Assembly (NCBI GenBank): GCA_034670405.1
Contig: JAXDDX010000035.1
Span: forward strand, 2,613,001-2,677,000
Direction: 5' to 3'
DNA length: 64,000 nt
Source of the DNA: Hoplostethus atlanticus
Taxonomy: Eukaryota; Chordata; Actinopteri; Trachichthyiformes; Trachichthyidae
Part shown: one piece after another, positions 26,220 to 37,669 of the stretch
Layout: each line of letters starts with the position of its first letter
Numbering within the stretch: the stretch's first letter is position 1
Notes under the pieces: generated by a model
Seen by the model: only the letters and a program-made list of their open reading frames with translations
Databases searched by the model: none
What the model was told of the DNA's origin: nothing
Position numbers and translations under genes: made by a program

Positions 26220-27049
26220 TGTAGCGTCCCCGGCTAAATGATGGTCGAACTCTCAAACTGATGGTTCATATTCTTTTATTTGCGAACCGTGATCCATTAA
26301 AGAACGCACCGTATGAACACACCGTATGAACACACCGTATGAACTCACCGTATGAACTCACCGTAAGAGCTATAAAGACAGAAGAGATAATACAGTTACC
26401 TTTCCTTTTACTTAAATGAAATTATATTTAACTGCTTTTATCACATAAACAATCATGTAAGTTTACTCCCTTTTTCTCTATTTTAATTAAAAGACAATCT
26501 CCAATGGAGTGCTGTATTACCATGAAATAGACAGTTTTTAACCTTAGCAGACCTCACATAAAACAGACAAAATACGTCCTGTTGCATTAATAAAACAACC
26601 AACGAGTTAGCTTAGCTCCATCTCACTTCAATACAGACCGACACGGCAGCTCGGCCAATGCTAATAGTAGCTACCGCTAACCAAAACACGTTCCATACAT
26701 GAAACTATCAACTCGAGCCGGGCATAAAACATAGCATGAAAGGGTAACGAAAACAAACCTTGTGCCCCTTATTAGCCAGGTGCTAGTGCGTTTCATGTAT
26801 TTTCCTTTCTCTTTAGTTAGGCACACTTTTAGCATTGAAGACACACTTTTCAAACTGCCGTTTGAATCCGAAGCACCAGATGTTCACGAGGTCTCGGCGA
26901 GACGCTTTCAAAATAAAAGCACTGAATATAACGTCTGCTTAATATATATGAAATAATGACCTGACCTTAACTAATGTTCAGAAACTAAATAAATAAACAT
27001 AAAAACAACAAATGAAGTAATGTTCTAATCATATTAAAGGTCATTTACA
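26220..27049 (-). repeat. BEL/Pao 3' LTR (830 bp)
   Basis: Nearly identical to 31786-32626. On the sense (minus) strand an AATAAA polyadenylation-type signal lies at 26280-26275, about 55 bp before the LTR end. A 13-bp tandem array is at 26307-26367. A 64-codon plus-strand frame present in both LTRs is antisense to the element and has no recognisable domain. Confidence 0.95.
26307..26367. repeat. 13-bp tandem array inside the LTR
   Basis: Four consecutive units of CACCGTATGAACA/T plus a degenerate fifth. The same array is at 31873-31933 in the other LTR. Arrays like this in LTR ends can be transcription-factor sites, but that is inference only. Confidence 0.9.
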
Positions 27050-27058
27050 CTCCCACCA
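27050..27058 (-). other. Polypurine tract of the BEL/Pao element
   Basis: On the minus strand TGGTGGGAG directly precedes the 3' LTR. Position and composition fit a plus-strand primer. Confidence 0.65.
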
Positions 27059-27203
27059 GATCATTACTGGTTTTCATCAATTATGGGATGTAAAGCATGA
27101 ATGATTTCTAAACCATGTGACCTTTAATTTTTAATGCTTGAGTCAAAAATGTCCATAAACTCTTCATACTGTAAAGGATATGATTGTGGAGTGAAGGTGA
27201 CGG

Positions 27204-29465
27204 TTAAACAGTCTCTAGGAGCAGGATCAGCTTCTGCACTGGACGTTCGACGACGGATGGCTTGCCAGAACGCTGTCCCTCCTTTCCTATCTTCTGATCA
27301 CCAACACGAATCTTCACTCTCCTCACTAGTCCATCTTTATCAGTCACTGTCTCTACAACTTTAGCCAACTTCCACTCGTTGCGAGGCTGATCTTCTGTCT
27401 TCTCCATCACAATGTCACCGACCTTGAGGTTTCTCCTTGGAGTATGCCAGCGTTGTCTGGTGGCGATATTGTAGACATACTCTCTTCTCCACCGGCCCCA
27501 GAACTGCTCTGCCAGGTACTGAACACGACGCCACCTCTTACGAGCATACATATCCTCTCTGATGAATCTGCCAGGAGGTGGTAAGGCTGCAGTGGGTTTC
27601 ATGGTGAGCAGGTGATTGGGCGTTAGCGGCTCTGGACTATCTGGATCATTTAAGTTGTCAACTGTGAGTGGACGACTGTTCACAATAGCTGCTGCCTCAT
27701 AAAAGAACGTCCGTAGAGAGGCATCGTCCAGCCTGCCTGATGAGGGTGAAAGAGTGGAACGAAGAACATTCCTCACCGTTCGGATCTGTCTCTCCCACAC
27801 GCCTCCAGCATGGCTTGCATGCGGAGCGTTCATGCTGAAGTCGCATTGTTTCTCAGCCAAAAACGTAGTCAGACGATTAGCATCCACTTGCTTGAGAGCT
27901 TCATGTAGTTCGTTTTTAGCTCCAACAAAGTTAGATCCTTGGTCACATCTTATGTCACGTACTGCTCCTCTTATAGCAATAAAACAACGAAGTCCATTGA
28001 TGAAGGCATCTGTTGACATGTCGTCTAACATTTCAATGTGGATAGCTCGACAGCAAAGGCAGGTGAAAAGCAGACCGTATCTCTTTTGTACCTTGCGTCC
28101 TTGTTTGGTGAGAAACGGACCGAAACAGTCCATTCCACAATAGGTGAAAGGTGGTGATGGATCCACACGCTCAGACGGCAAATCTGCCATTCGCTGTTCC
28201 TCTGTGAACCTTCTGAGTTTCCGACATGTAACACATTGATGTAGATGCGTTGCCACAGCTCTGTTGATTCCTGGAATCCAGAATCCATCTGATCTGATCT
28301 CATTAATAGTCAAGCCTTTTCCCTGATGTTGGACCTTCTCGTGACAGTGAGCAATTATTGCCTTGGTGATGTGATGATTCTTTGGTATAATGATTGGATG
28401 CTTCAGTGAGGTAGGGAGTGATGCCTTGAGGAGTCCATCTTGATCAAGAAAAGCATCCATCTGAAACAGTTTACTCTGAGAAGGAAGTTGAGTTACCTTA
28501 CTGAGCAACTTTATCTCTTCTGGATACGCTTGTCTCTGTAAGTCTCTTATGATGATGCAGCGTGCGTCTTCTCGTTCTTGTACAGTGCTGTGGTCTGTTG
28601 ACTTATCACTTCTGACACGACGAATGAGACGAGCGACAGCCTGGGTTGCTTTCGACCATGAAGAAAACCTTGATAAGCGGTCCGTGAGACTCAACTGTTC
28701 GAGTGTCTGTGTGTTTAGAGTCTGAATCCTTTTGACTTCAGGATCTCCAATCTGTATTTCTTCACTAACATCTGCAGCTGGAGGTATCTCTTTCTCCCAT
28801 AGGAACTGAGGTCCTCTGAACCAGCTTGATGTGAGAATCTCACTTGCGCTTGAACCCCTAGATGCAAGGTCTGCAGGCACATAGTGTTCTTTGTACTTGT
28901 CATCCTTTACCAGCTTCCTTTTAAGGTGACTGAGCCGTACCATGGCTAGATGCTTATTGTCAGGGAGATAGGGTCTCTCTTTAAAGGGGAGTGGCATCTC
29001 GTAATGTCCATGAATGTTTCTCCTGATTCCTTCCTTTAACACATCCAGGAAGCGGATGTCATCTTGAGACACTGTCTTTCCGTCCTTGTCAGCATCTTTA
29101 AAATCAGATTCGAGAACCTTTATTGCCTCTGCTGGAGTCACTGGAGGAAGCTCTCTGACAGAAACTCTGTGGCACATATTGGTGATGCTTGGTGAGTAGT
29201 GGTGTGGTGACGAACAGCCTACAATACTCCACCCGAGGTCCGTACAAACAGCATATGGCTCACTGTTTCCTCCTAGGATTACCTGCCGTGGTGCCAGTGC
29301 CCTTGAGCAATTGTAGCCGATCAGCAGACCGACTTCACACTCCAGCTGTGGTGGGATTTCATCTGCTATTTTGATGAGATGATTCCAGTGCCTTGCCGTT
29401 TCACAGGTAGGAATGTGTTCGATCCACCGGTATATAATCCTTGGTGTAGGCAGGAGGGAGATCAA
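27204..29465 (-). pseudogene. BEL/Pao fossil frame: protease-end and integrase parts
   Basis: A long minus-strand frame (about 750 codons) of the LTR element. Its start continues the A17-type protease-like region. Its second half carries a zinc-binding H2C2 module followed by an integrase catalytic core and the C-terminal region usual for BEL/Pao. It belongs to the broken element at 26220-32626 and is treated as a fossil, not as a host gene. Confidence 0.88.
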
Positions 29466-31704
29466 TGTGGATTGCAGAGCTGTAACCTCTCACTCTCAGA
29501 CCTGACACTCTTTGACTATGCATTAATGCATCCTTTCCCATCATTGTCGTTAACTTCAGCCTTACAGGATGTGTCTTAGCTTGTAAACCTTTGCTAACTT
29601 CCTGGTCAATGAAGACTGCATCGCTTTGGGTATCAAGCAGCGCATAAACAAGTCTTTCCGTACCTGGATTGCTGACAGAGGAAACCCATACTGGCACGAT
29701 CATTGAAGTGTTGGTGGACGATTCCTCCGTCCCCACACTGAGAGACAATGTGGTTGCTGTTTCCTCTGTGGTGCCTTGATTTGAGACTGACATAGGTTTG
29801 GCTTTAGTGTAGTTGTCATCATGGAGAAGCGTAGGATGTCTTCCTTTACAGCTATCACATGCATGTCTATTGCGGCAGTCCTTGGCACTATGGCCTGTCC
29901 TCAGGCAGCCATAGCAGAGTTTCTTTTCTTTCACATATTTCCGTCGTTCCTCCAGAGCTTTCCTTTTGAACTCAGGACAGCGATGAAGATGATGTCTACT
30001 GTCTTGACAAAACATACATGGTTGCTTTAAACCTGTTCTTAATTGTCCTTGAGAACTTTCAGTCTCTGTAACTGCTTGTGTGTGATAAACACTGGACTTA
30101 CACTTCTTTTCTTTCAGATGACGTGATGAGTTAGCCTCTGATGAGTGGAGAGCGTGGAATGAAGTAATAGGATTGCATGCAATCTCTGCCTCTGTTACGA
30201 CGAAGAAGACAAACTCGTGGAAGGTGGGAAATTCCTGATCATCTCTCATGACTTGAGTGGCTTTACGGTTCCACTGTGATGCTGCCCAGTCAGGTAGCTT
30301 TTGAACCAGTTTCTGGTTTTCTTCACAATCGTTCAAAATGTTCAGACCTTTAACATAAGGCATGGCTTCCAGACATGAGTGTAAGTAATCAGCAAATGCT
30401 CTGAGTCCCTCAGCATCTCTTGGATGAATCTTTGGCCAGTTTGCCAGTTTTTCCCTGAATGCTCTCTGTATAACAAAAGGCTGACCATACCGTTGGTTGA
30501 GACGGTTCCATGCATCTTTATAGGCTTCTTCGTCATTTCTATAAAATATGCCATCAAGTGTCTTTCGAGCTGGACCTCCTACATACCTTTTCAAATAATG
30601 CAATTTGTCAGCTGAAGAAATGTTCTTTTTATCTATGAGCGATGTGAAGGAAGCCTTCCACTCAATGAACTGGATGGGGTCACCAGTAAACACAGACGGT
30701 TCTGGCATTGGGAGCCTGTTCAGAGCTATGCTATCTTGGACTGCTTGAGCCAGATAACTCACATCTGTCCGTGCAGGTGATGCTGCCACTGATGCTGCAA
30801 CTGTGACATTAGTGGGCTGCTGGATGAAAGTTGAAGACACAGGTTGTTCAGGATACACATGCTGTTGTTCCCTTGTTCTCCTCTGATAAGCAGAATGAAC
30901 ACTAGCTTCCTGCTTTACTTCTTGATCATAGGTTGTAAACCTAGCTCGTGCAGCTCTTATGTCCTTCTCTGCCTTTAATCTTTCCAACTCACGTTTTTGA
31001 GCTTCAAGTTCTCTCCTCTGTTGTTCCTCGAGGAGTTGAATCTTTTCCTTTTGTCTCTCCTCCTCCAATAACACCTCATACTCTGCCTCCTTTGCTGCTA
31101 ATTCGGCTGCAGCGTCTGCTCTTTTTACTGCTATGTCAGAGTGTTGGCTAGAACCTTTACTGGAGTGTTGACTTGAACGTGAAGCTGTGGATCCGTAGAT
31201 GGAGTGAGCGTAATCTCTGTGAAGAAGCTCATGAAGGCGTTGCTTTACTGCTTCACTATCAAATTCTCCATCGATGCCTGATATCCTTTCAAAAGCAATC
31301 TTAACAATGTCCCTTGTCACTGCTTCACAGGCATCAATACGACGTCTTGTCTCACTAGATGGAGTGAGGTGAGCTCTGATTTCCATATACATGTTTATAA
31401 CATTGTTCTTTCCTTCTTCTAGTGTGTCTATAAGAGCTGCAATGTTACTCTCGGGAATGTTTACCTTTAGCTGCTCTCTAGCCTTACGTGCCTGGGTCTT
31501 CCATTGTTCATAAATGTGAGTCAACCTTTTCTCCTTTTTGTGAGCCTCTTCTTTATGAAATGCAAGCATCCTCTCCGTGGAATTCCGTACGCGACCAGAG
31601 CGACGAAGTTCCTCCTCTTCATTATCCTTATCCATTATCTGTTCGGAGTCTCTGTCGTCTGGAGGTAAGTTTTCTGATGCTTCCATGTTGTGAGCAGGTG
31701 TCAC
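29401..31704 (-). pseudogene. BEL/Pao fossil frame: gag-like and protease parts
   Basis: A long minus-strand frame (about 767 codons). An acidic, coiled-coil-like N-terminal half rich in E, K, Q and R (residues about 20-270) is followed by the conserved BEL/Pao gag-like domain, then CCHC-type zinc knuckles. An aspartic-protease-like segment containing LLDTQSDAVFI, typical of this superfamily, closes it. It is part of the broken element and shows no sign of host domestication. Confidence 0.9.
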
Positions 31705-31785
31705 AATCCTTGACCATCACATCGAGTCCCTCTGCAGTTGTCCTTGTTCAGCAGCATGGGGGGACTGATGAGGTGAAGCTCTTAC

Positions 31786-32626
31786 TGTAGCGTCCCCGGC
31801 TAAATGATGGTCGAACTCTCAAACTGATGGTTCATATTCTTTTATTTGCGAACCGTGATCCATTAAAGAACACACCGTATGAACACACCGTATGAACACA
31901 CCGTATGAACTCACCGTATGAACTCACCGTAAGAGCTATAAAGACAGAAGAGATAATACAGTTACCTTTCCTTTTACTTAAATGAAATTATATTTAACTG
32001 CTTTTATCACATAAACAATCATGTAAGTTTACTCCCTTTTTCTCTATTTTAATTAAAAGACAATCTCCAATGGAGTGCTGTATTACCATGAAATAGACAG
32101 TTTTTAACCTTAGCAGACCTCACATAAAACAGACAAAATACGTCCTGTTGCATTAATAAAACAACCAACGAGTTAGCTTAGCTCCATCTCACTTCAATAC
32201 AGACCGACACGGCAGCTCGGCCAATGCTAATAGTAGCTACCGCTAACCAAAACACGTTCCATACATGAAACTATCAACGGCAACCAAACTCGAGCCGGGC
32301 ATAAAACATAGCATGAAAGGGTAACGAAAACAAACCTTGTGCCCCTTATTAGCCAGGTGCTAGTGCGTTTCATGTATTTTCCTTTCTCTTTAGTTAGGCA
32401 CACTTTTAGCATTGAAGACACACTTTTCAAACTGCCGTTTGAATCCGAAGCACCAGATGTTCACGAGGTCTCGGCGAGACGCTTTCAAAATAAAAGCACT
32501 GAATATAACGTCTGCTTAATATATATGAAATAATGACCTGACCTTAACTAATGTTCAGAAACTAAATAAATAAACATAAAAACAACAAATGAAGTAATGT
32601 TCTAATCATATTAAAGGTCATTTACA
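31786..32626 (-). repeat. BEL/Pao 5' LTR (841 bp)
   Basis: Near-identical partner of 26220-27049. It is the 5' LTR in the sense (minus) direction, so its promoter would fire toward grm4 coding exon 1. Confidence 0.95.
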
Positions 32627-32631
32627 ATGCT
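32627..32631. repeat. Target-site duplication, right (ATGCT)
   Basis: Matches 26215-26219. Confidence 0.9.
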
Positions 32632-35600
32632 TTCATTTTGAATGAATGAATTTTCACTTTACATTGGTTTCAATGGTTCACTTTCAAACCGTTTAGACGT
32701 CTTTTAAACTAATCATCGTAAAAATTACTCAGTGGGCAAATCTCGAGCACAGTATTAACATACTGGGTGAAATGGGGTTACATGTTCTACACGTTTTCAC
32801 TGTATACCTTATATAATAATAATAATAATTCAGCTTTGATATACTCCATATAACAGAGATTAGAAGCTTCGGCTCATATTAGCATTTTCAGCTATAGTAT
32901 AGTTTGGTTTGTTAATGAAGAGCATTGGCTAGTTTGGAAGAATGATCACTTACAAAGAAAACAAGTGGGCATTGTGTGGGATGAACAAATATGTGTATAT
33001 TTACAGATGGGCCTGTAATGGCATAGCTCAATAAACATGTACAACAGAGACTTGAGAAAAACAGCAAAAATACCATACCAGCAAACAAAATGTCATAGAC
33101 AGCTGCAGGAATTACTGGCGATTCCTATCCAGAGAGCAACCTTTCCTCAGGTGCAAAAGCAGATTTTGTAATAGAGATTGCATTAATTTCAAAAGGCCAT
33201 ACGATAACCTTCAGGCAAGATTTGCATGTATGTCATTACATGGCCTCATAACAGCGAATCGAACACCTTGATTCTGCTAAGGCCAAGACTGTCTTCACCT
33301 ACACATTAAAAATTAAAGATTGTTTTGGCAACTTTTCAGTCTCGGAGATTTACCTTCACAAGGATCCCAGACTGAAATATTGTCTAATAAATCTGTGATT
33401 TTTGATGTGCAGAAGAAAACAGTGTGTGGGTGTTTATTAATTTCTTTATTTTTTTCATTTTTTCATTTTTTTTGTCTTGCTTCTCCTACACACTTGTTAC
33501 CAAGACAGGTTTTCAAGTGTACACAAAATGTTCATATTGAGGAACAGCGTATCAACAATTTGTTCTGAACATATTTGCGTCATGAAAAAACTATAATTCA
33601 TTGGGTATGATCCAGTAAGACCTGCAAACACAGACCCAGACCAGGTTGTGTAAGAGTAATGATCCTGTAAACAGAATCCCTTTTTGGCTAATAGATTCAT
33701 CCTTACCACTCTCCTCATCCTGGCTGCTTTGAAGCTACAGGATATGTTCTGCAGACCACCCTCTTCACCATGAAACTCCTAATATGTATTACCATTTCAA
33801 ATAAAAGACATTTCGCCACCCCAGCCCAAACACTTAACTTTGCAGTCACTAAATGCAAACAAGGAAATATCTGAAACAAATGTGTATTTGTGACGTGTTA
33901 TTCCCCCATTCATCTTCTGAAACCGGTGCAGCTGCTGGGTGGGGAAGGCAGCCAGAGAGACTTTTAGAGCTGTGCTGTAGCTCGCCTCTCACAGATGGGC
34001 AGGAGGGGCTCTCTAATTGACACTCCAGCATGTTGATGCTGCACAGCGGATCAATAGGAAGGTAGGGGAAGGCTGCCCTGAGGAAAATGAATGGAGAGAG
34101 GAGGGCTAGGCTGCACACAAGGGCTGGAGAGCCCAGAAGAGGTTGCCACTACATCTATGGTTCTAGCGAAGGAAAGATGATCCACTTTAAAAGGTTGCAT
34201 CATCAAGGGTGCTCAGTTGGTCTCTGCAGATTACTGGCTGTTATTGACAAGTGGTCCATATAGGTAATACCTACTTGTTTGAATAGTACAACTGGAAAAA
34301 TGTATTTGAAGAGGGTTTCAAATAATTAAATAAATAAAGTAGTTGCATTAAAGTAAATTGAATTTGAAGATAAGTACTTGACGATATGCTGACTCAAGGT
34401 ATTCGCAGCCTGAAAAAATGTAGTAATTCTGTCAAGGTGTTTCTGTTTTAATACTATAGATGCATTATAATACTTTACAGCACTTTTACTGAAATGCTGC
34501 TGTAAACTGCTTTGTATTTTTCAGTATAATATTATGCTACAGCATTACATGTACATTACATTACTATACCAATTCCTGCAATATCAATAAAATTCAATTT
34601 TTGTTTTTTTCTTTGTCCTATTTCTGTGGGCTAATCGAAAAAGGAAATACCACAAGGAAATGGATGCTGCAACCAGGTCAGAGGTGATGAAACGCTTGTA
34701 GTGGCACAAGATGGTTAACATGACACTTCTCCAGCTTTACTTTACACAGAACAAATAGCAGATCAGGTTGGGCTTTTCTCCTGCTTTTCTCCTACGTTGT
34801 GAGGTGGGTCTGACCCAGGGTATTTAACCCTCCTTTTCTCTGGCTTGACAGAAATCAAACCCACATCAGCTCATCATTAACCTGGTATAAATGCCCTGTG
34901 TAAAGACGGTATTACAGCTGTAGGCCTACACTGTGAAACGAACTCACCTGCTGCAACAACCTGCCAGTGGATCAGTATGATTTTTATGAATGAGACAGGT
35001 CATTTTTCCAGTGTATAATTACTACTTTACAAATGCTTTCTGTACTGAGATGCAGTACAGCTCATTTGTTTCTGCAGTAAATGTGCTACTTCAGATGTAG
35101 GCCAATGTTGTCACATTTCAAGGGATGTCCTAACTGCTCGGTGTGTCAATAAATCTTTTGATATTCAATATTAGGTTTGTACATTGTTAATCTGTACGCC
35201 AAATTTCACGCTGGAAGAATGTAAGGAAGAACTGAGTACTACAGAACAACAGTTACATGTGAATATCTAGAACAATAACTGAGAAACAGGTTCATAATCT
35301 TGTTCAGTCAACTCCAAGTACAGATATTGATAGGACCATGTCTAATCCACTGATAATAATACACTGTCAGCAGAGTACAATGGGAAAAATGTCGTCACAG
35401 GAAAGGAAATGATTGAAATTATCACAATCCCTTCCCCCTTGACATATGATGTGTTTTGACACTCTTGGATATTCACTGGGATGGAAGCAAGGCATGAATA
35501 TTTTGGCTTCGGGGTACATTTATTACCGAAATAGCAAGATGCAGTTGACAGTTGTGATTTATTTAGACCCTGAGAAATGTGTTAAATTTCGCTAAGACAT

Positions 35601-37642
35601 GATATTATACAATAGCTGACTCTCCGTGGCCGTTTGATTTCCCTTCGCTTTAGAACACTAAGGAAACATGGGTGCAATTTATCTCTTGAAATATCAACTT
35701 TATGACAGCCACACCAGAGAGCCGCTCCAGTTCTACGTTGGGTACAGAAATTTTAGTACATGCAAACAAGGCTTATTAAAATGAAACCAGAGCTCTGCTT
35801 TTCACACTGTGCATTTAATAGGTTGTTTTGAAGATAAGTCCTTTGCAAGAGGAGGTCGAGAACAAGGGAAGAAGAAATGGGCCATCCATAAATTTTTTGT
35901 TTACTTGCACTGGGTGCTTTTCTGTGCAGGCTAATGGGAGGGCTAGGATCACTGAGCTGCATCTAGCAGAAAATAAATGGACTGAAATGTGAGAACAAGC
36001 CCAGAATCTCTTGCCCTGAAAGAGCTGAGTGAGAAATCTCATGCTGCTTAAAAGGGATGAAGATGCTATGAGGAGAAACCATTGGGGAGTCAGGAGAGCG
36101 TAATAAAAGATTTTGACTTCCTGCTCATTGAATGACTGATCCAATGGCTAACTCTTTTTATGACAATGAAATACTCACCCCCACACCCCTCAATTCCCAC
36201 CTTCGTATTTCAAAAGTCCTATCCTTTATTCATTGGTTCTTTTTTACTCTTGTGCCGTCTTCCCTTTTGGGAAACAACACAACACTCCTTAGTATTCATC
36301 GCTGTTCCCAGGTCTCCTACCTTTAAACCTTACCATACCTACCTATCATCACATGCATACCTTGGGGCTTGGATTGAATATGATTTAGAGGGTAGCCTTG
36401 AATCTTGAATCTACAGGTTACATAAAGCATATCCAAACTTCCTCGTCTCCCACAGCCTCTGGCAGTTAAGGCTGCTCTCTCACACGCTCGCTCTCTGTGG
36501 GCTTGGTTAATGGTCCAGTGAAAAGATGGCATGGGGTGAACCATGTCCAGCCTCCTGTTGACTCAAAGCGGTGCTAGGTAATGATCCCTGGCGTAGTCCA
36601 CGTTGCGGGTCAAATAAGGGTAGTATATATGGGAGCTGGGATGCTGAGACAAAATACATCACAAGCCATCACTGGGCAGCATGACCTAGAAAGGGCCAGA
36701 GTAAGCGGGGGGGGGGCTGCTTCCACAGTCAATATAGAAGCCTGCAACGTCTCAGACACATTGATTGATTTACTGTATCTGGTGAGCTGGACCTGCCTGC
36801 CTGTCAGGATTAAGGAATTTATGGCTTATCAAACTTATGCCCCTGAGAGTGCTTCTTCCAACAAATTCACTTCAAGCTGCAACATATGGAAAACTAGGGC
36901 ATATCAGTAAGAATGAATAGCTTGGAAGCGCAACCTGTATTTGTTAGATTGTTCTAGATAATGGGAGCAGTAAGCACACCTCAAGTGCCTGAGTCCAAAC
37001 TGAACATGAAGATTCAGAGAAAGAGTGACTTGGATTAGAGACGACCCTGACATAGAGGGCAGGTGGAGGCCAACCAAAAGCAATTCTATTTCAGCACAAG
37101 CTGATGGAACAAGAGACAGGGGGGAGGAAAACTAAATATCAGAAATCCTCGACATATCAGCCAAGAAGTGAGAACAACAGTGCACTTCCCTGAAGTCCTC
37201 TGACTATTTTAAATTTTTACAACTGCGGAATTGTTATGTTATGTGGGCTTTAGAAGAAGTGGCCAGTTCTACGGTGGTGCTGGGGTTGGCTAGCCCCCCT
37301 GCCAACCACCACCACACACACACAAATATAGAAAATAGTTTTCCATATAATCCCACAAAACCCAGAGACAGCAAAACACAACTGTATCATTCGCTTTGGA
37401 CTTTGGCCATAGACTGACGTTTCTATCTTCCACTTGCATTTGAGAGTGCTTTTAATCAAGCAAAGGGGAGTAACCTGGGACTGGAGAGTAGTTAGAGACA
37501 GTTACAGTGTTTGTTTTGTTATCATTATCCTTAATTACTTTTATTGTTTTGAGTTTTCTGTGGTTTGAGTTATTCTGATTGTGTCGCACTGCCACTAGAC
37601 AGAGTTATCTGGCTAATAGAAAGGGATGAAGCATAAGCTGTG

Positions 37643-37669
37643 TATGTGTGTGTGTGTGTGTGTGTGTGC
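37643..37669. repeat. (GT)n microsatellite
   Basis: About 12 GT units, preceded by TGTGTA. Confidence 0.9.

Larger units (their letters stand above)
26220..32626 (-). mobile_element. BEL/Pao LTR retrotransposon, broken, very recent insertion
   Basis: A 6.4-kb element whose sense strand is minus. It is bounded by two long terminal repeats starting TGT and ending ACA, and flanked by the 5-bp target duplication ATGCT (26215-26219 and 32627-32631). The recognisable parts in sense order are 5' LTR, gag-like region with zinc knuckles, aspartic-protease-like region, integrase with zinc-binding and catalytic core domains, polypurine tract and 3' LTR. This order and the A17-type protease region mark the BEL/Pao superfamily. 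The element looks broken, with about two breaks. The LTRs differ by about one substitution and one short indel, so the insertion is very young and may be polymorphic. It lies in the grm4 5' intron in the same direction as grm4. Confidence 0.93.

Noticed and set aside
26762-26956. 64-codon frame repeated exactly at 32339-32533
   Set aside because: It lies in both copies of the LTR and is antisense to the element. Its conservation merely reflects LTR identity.
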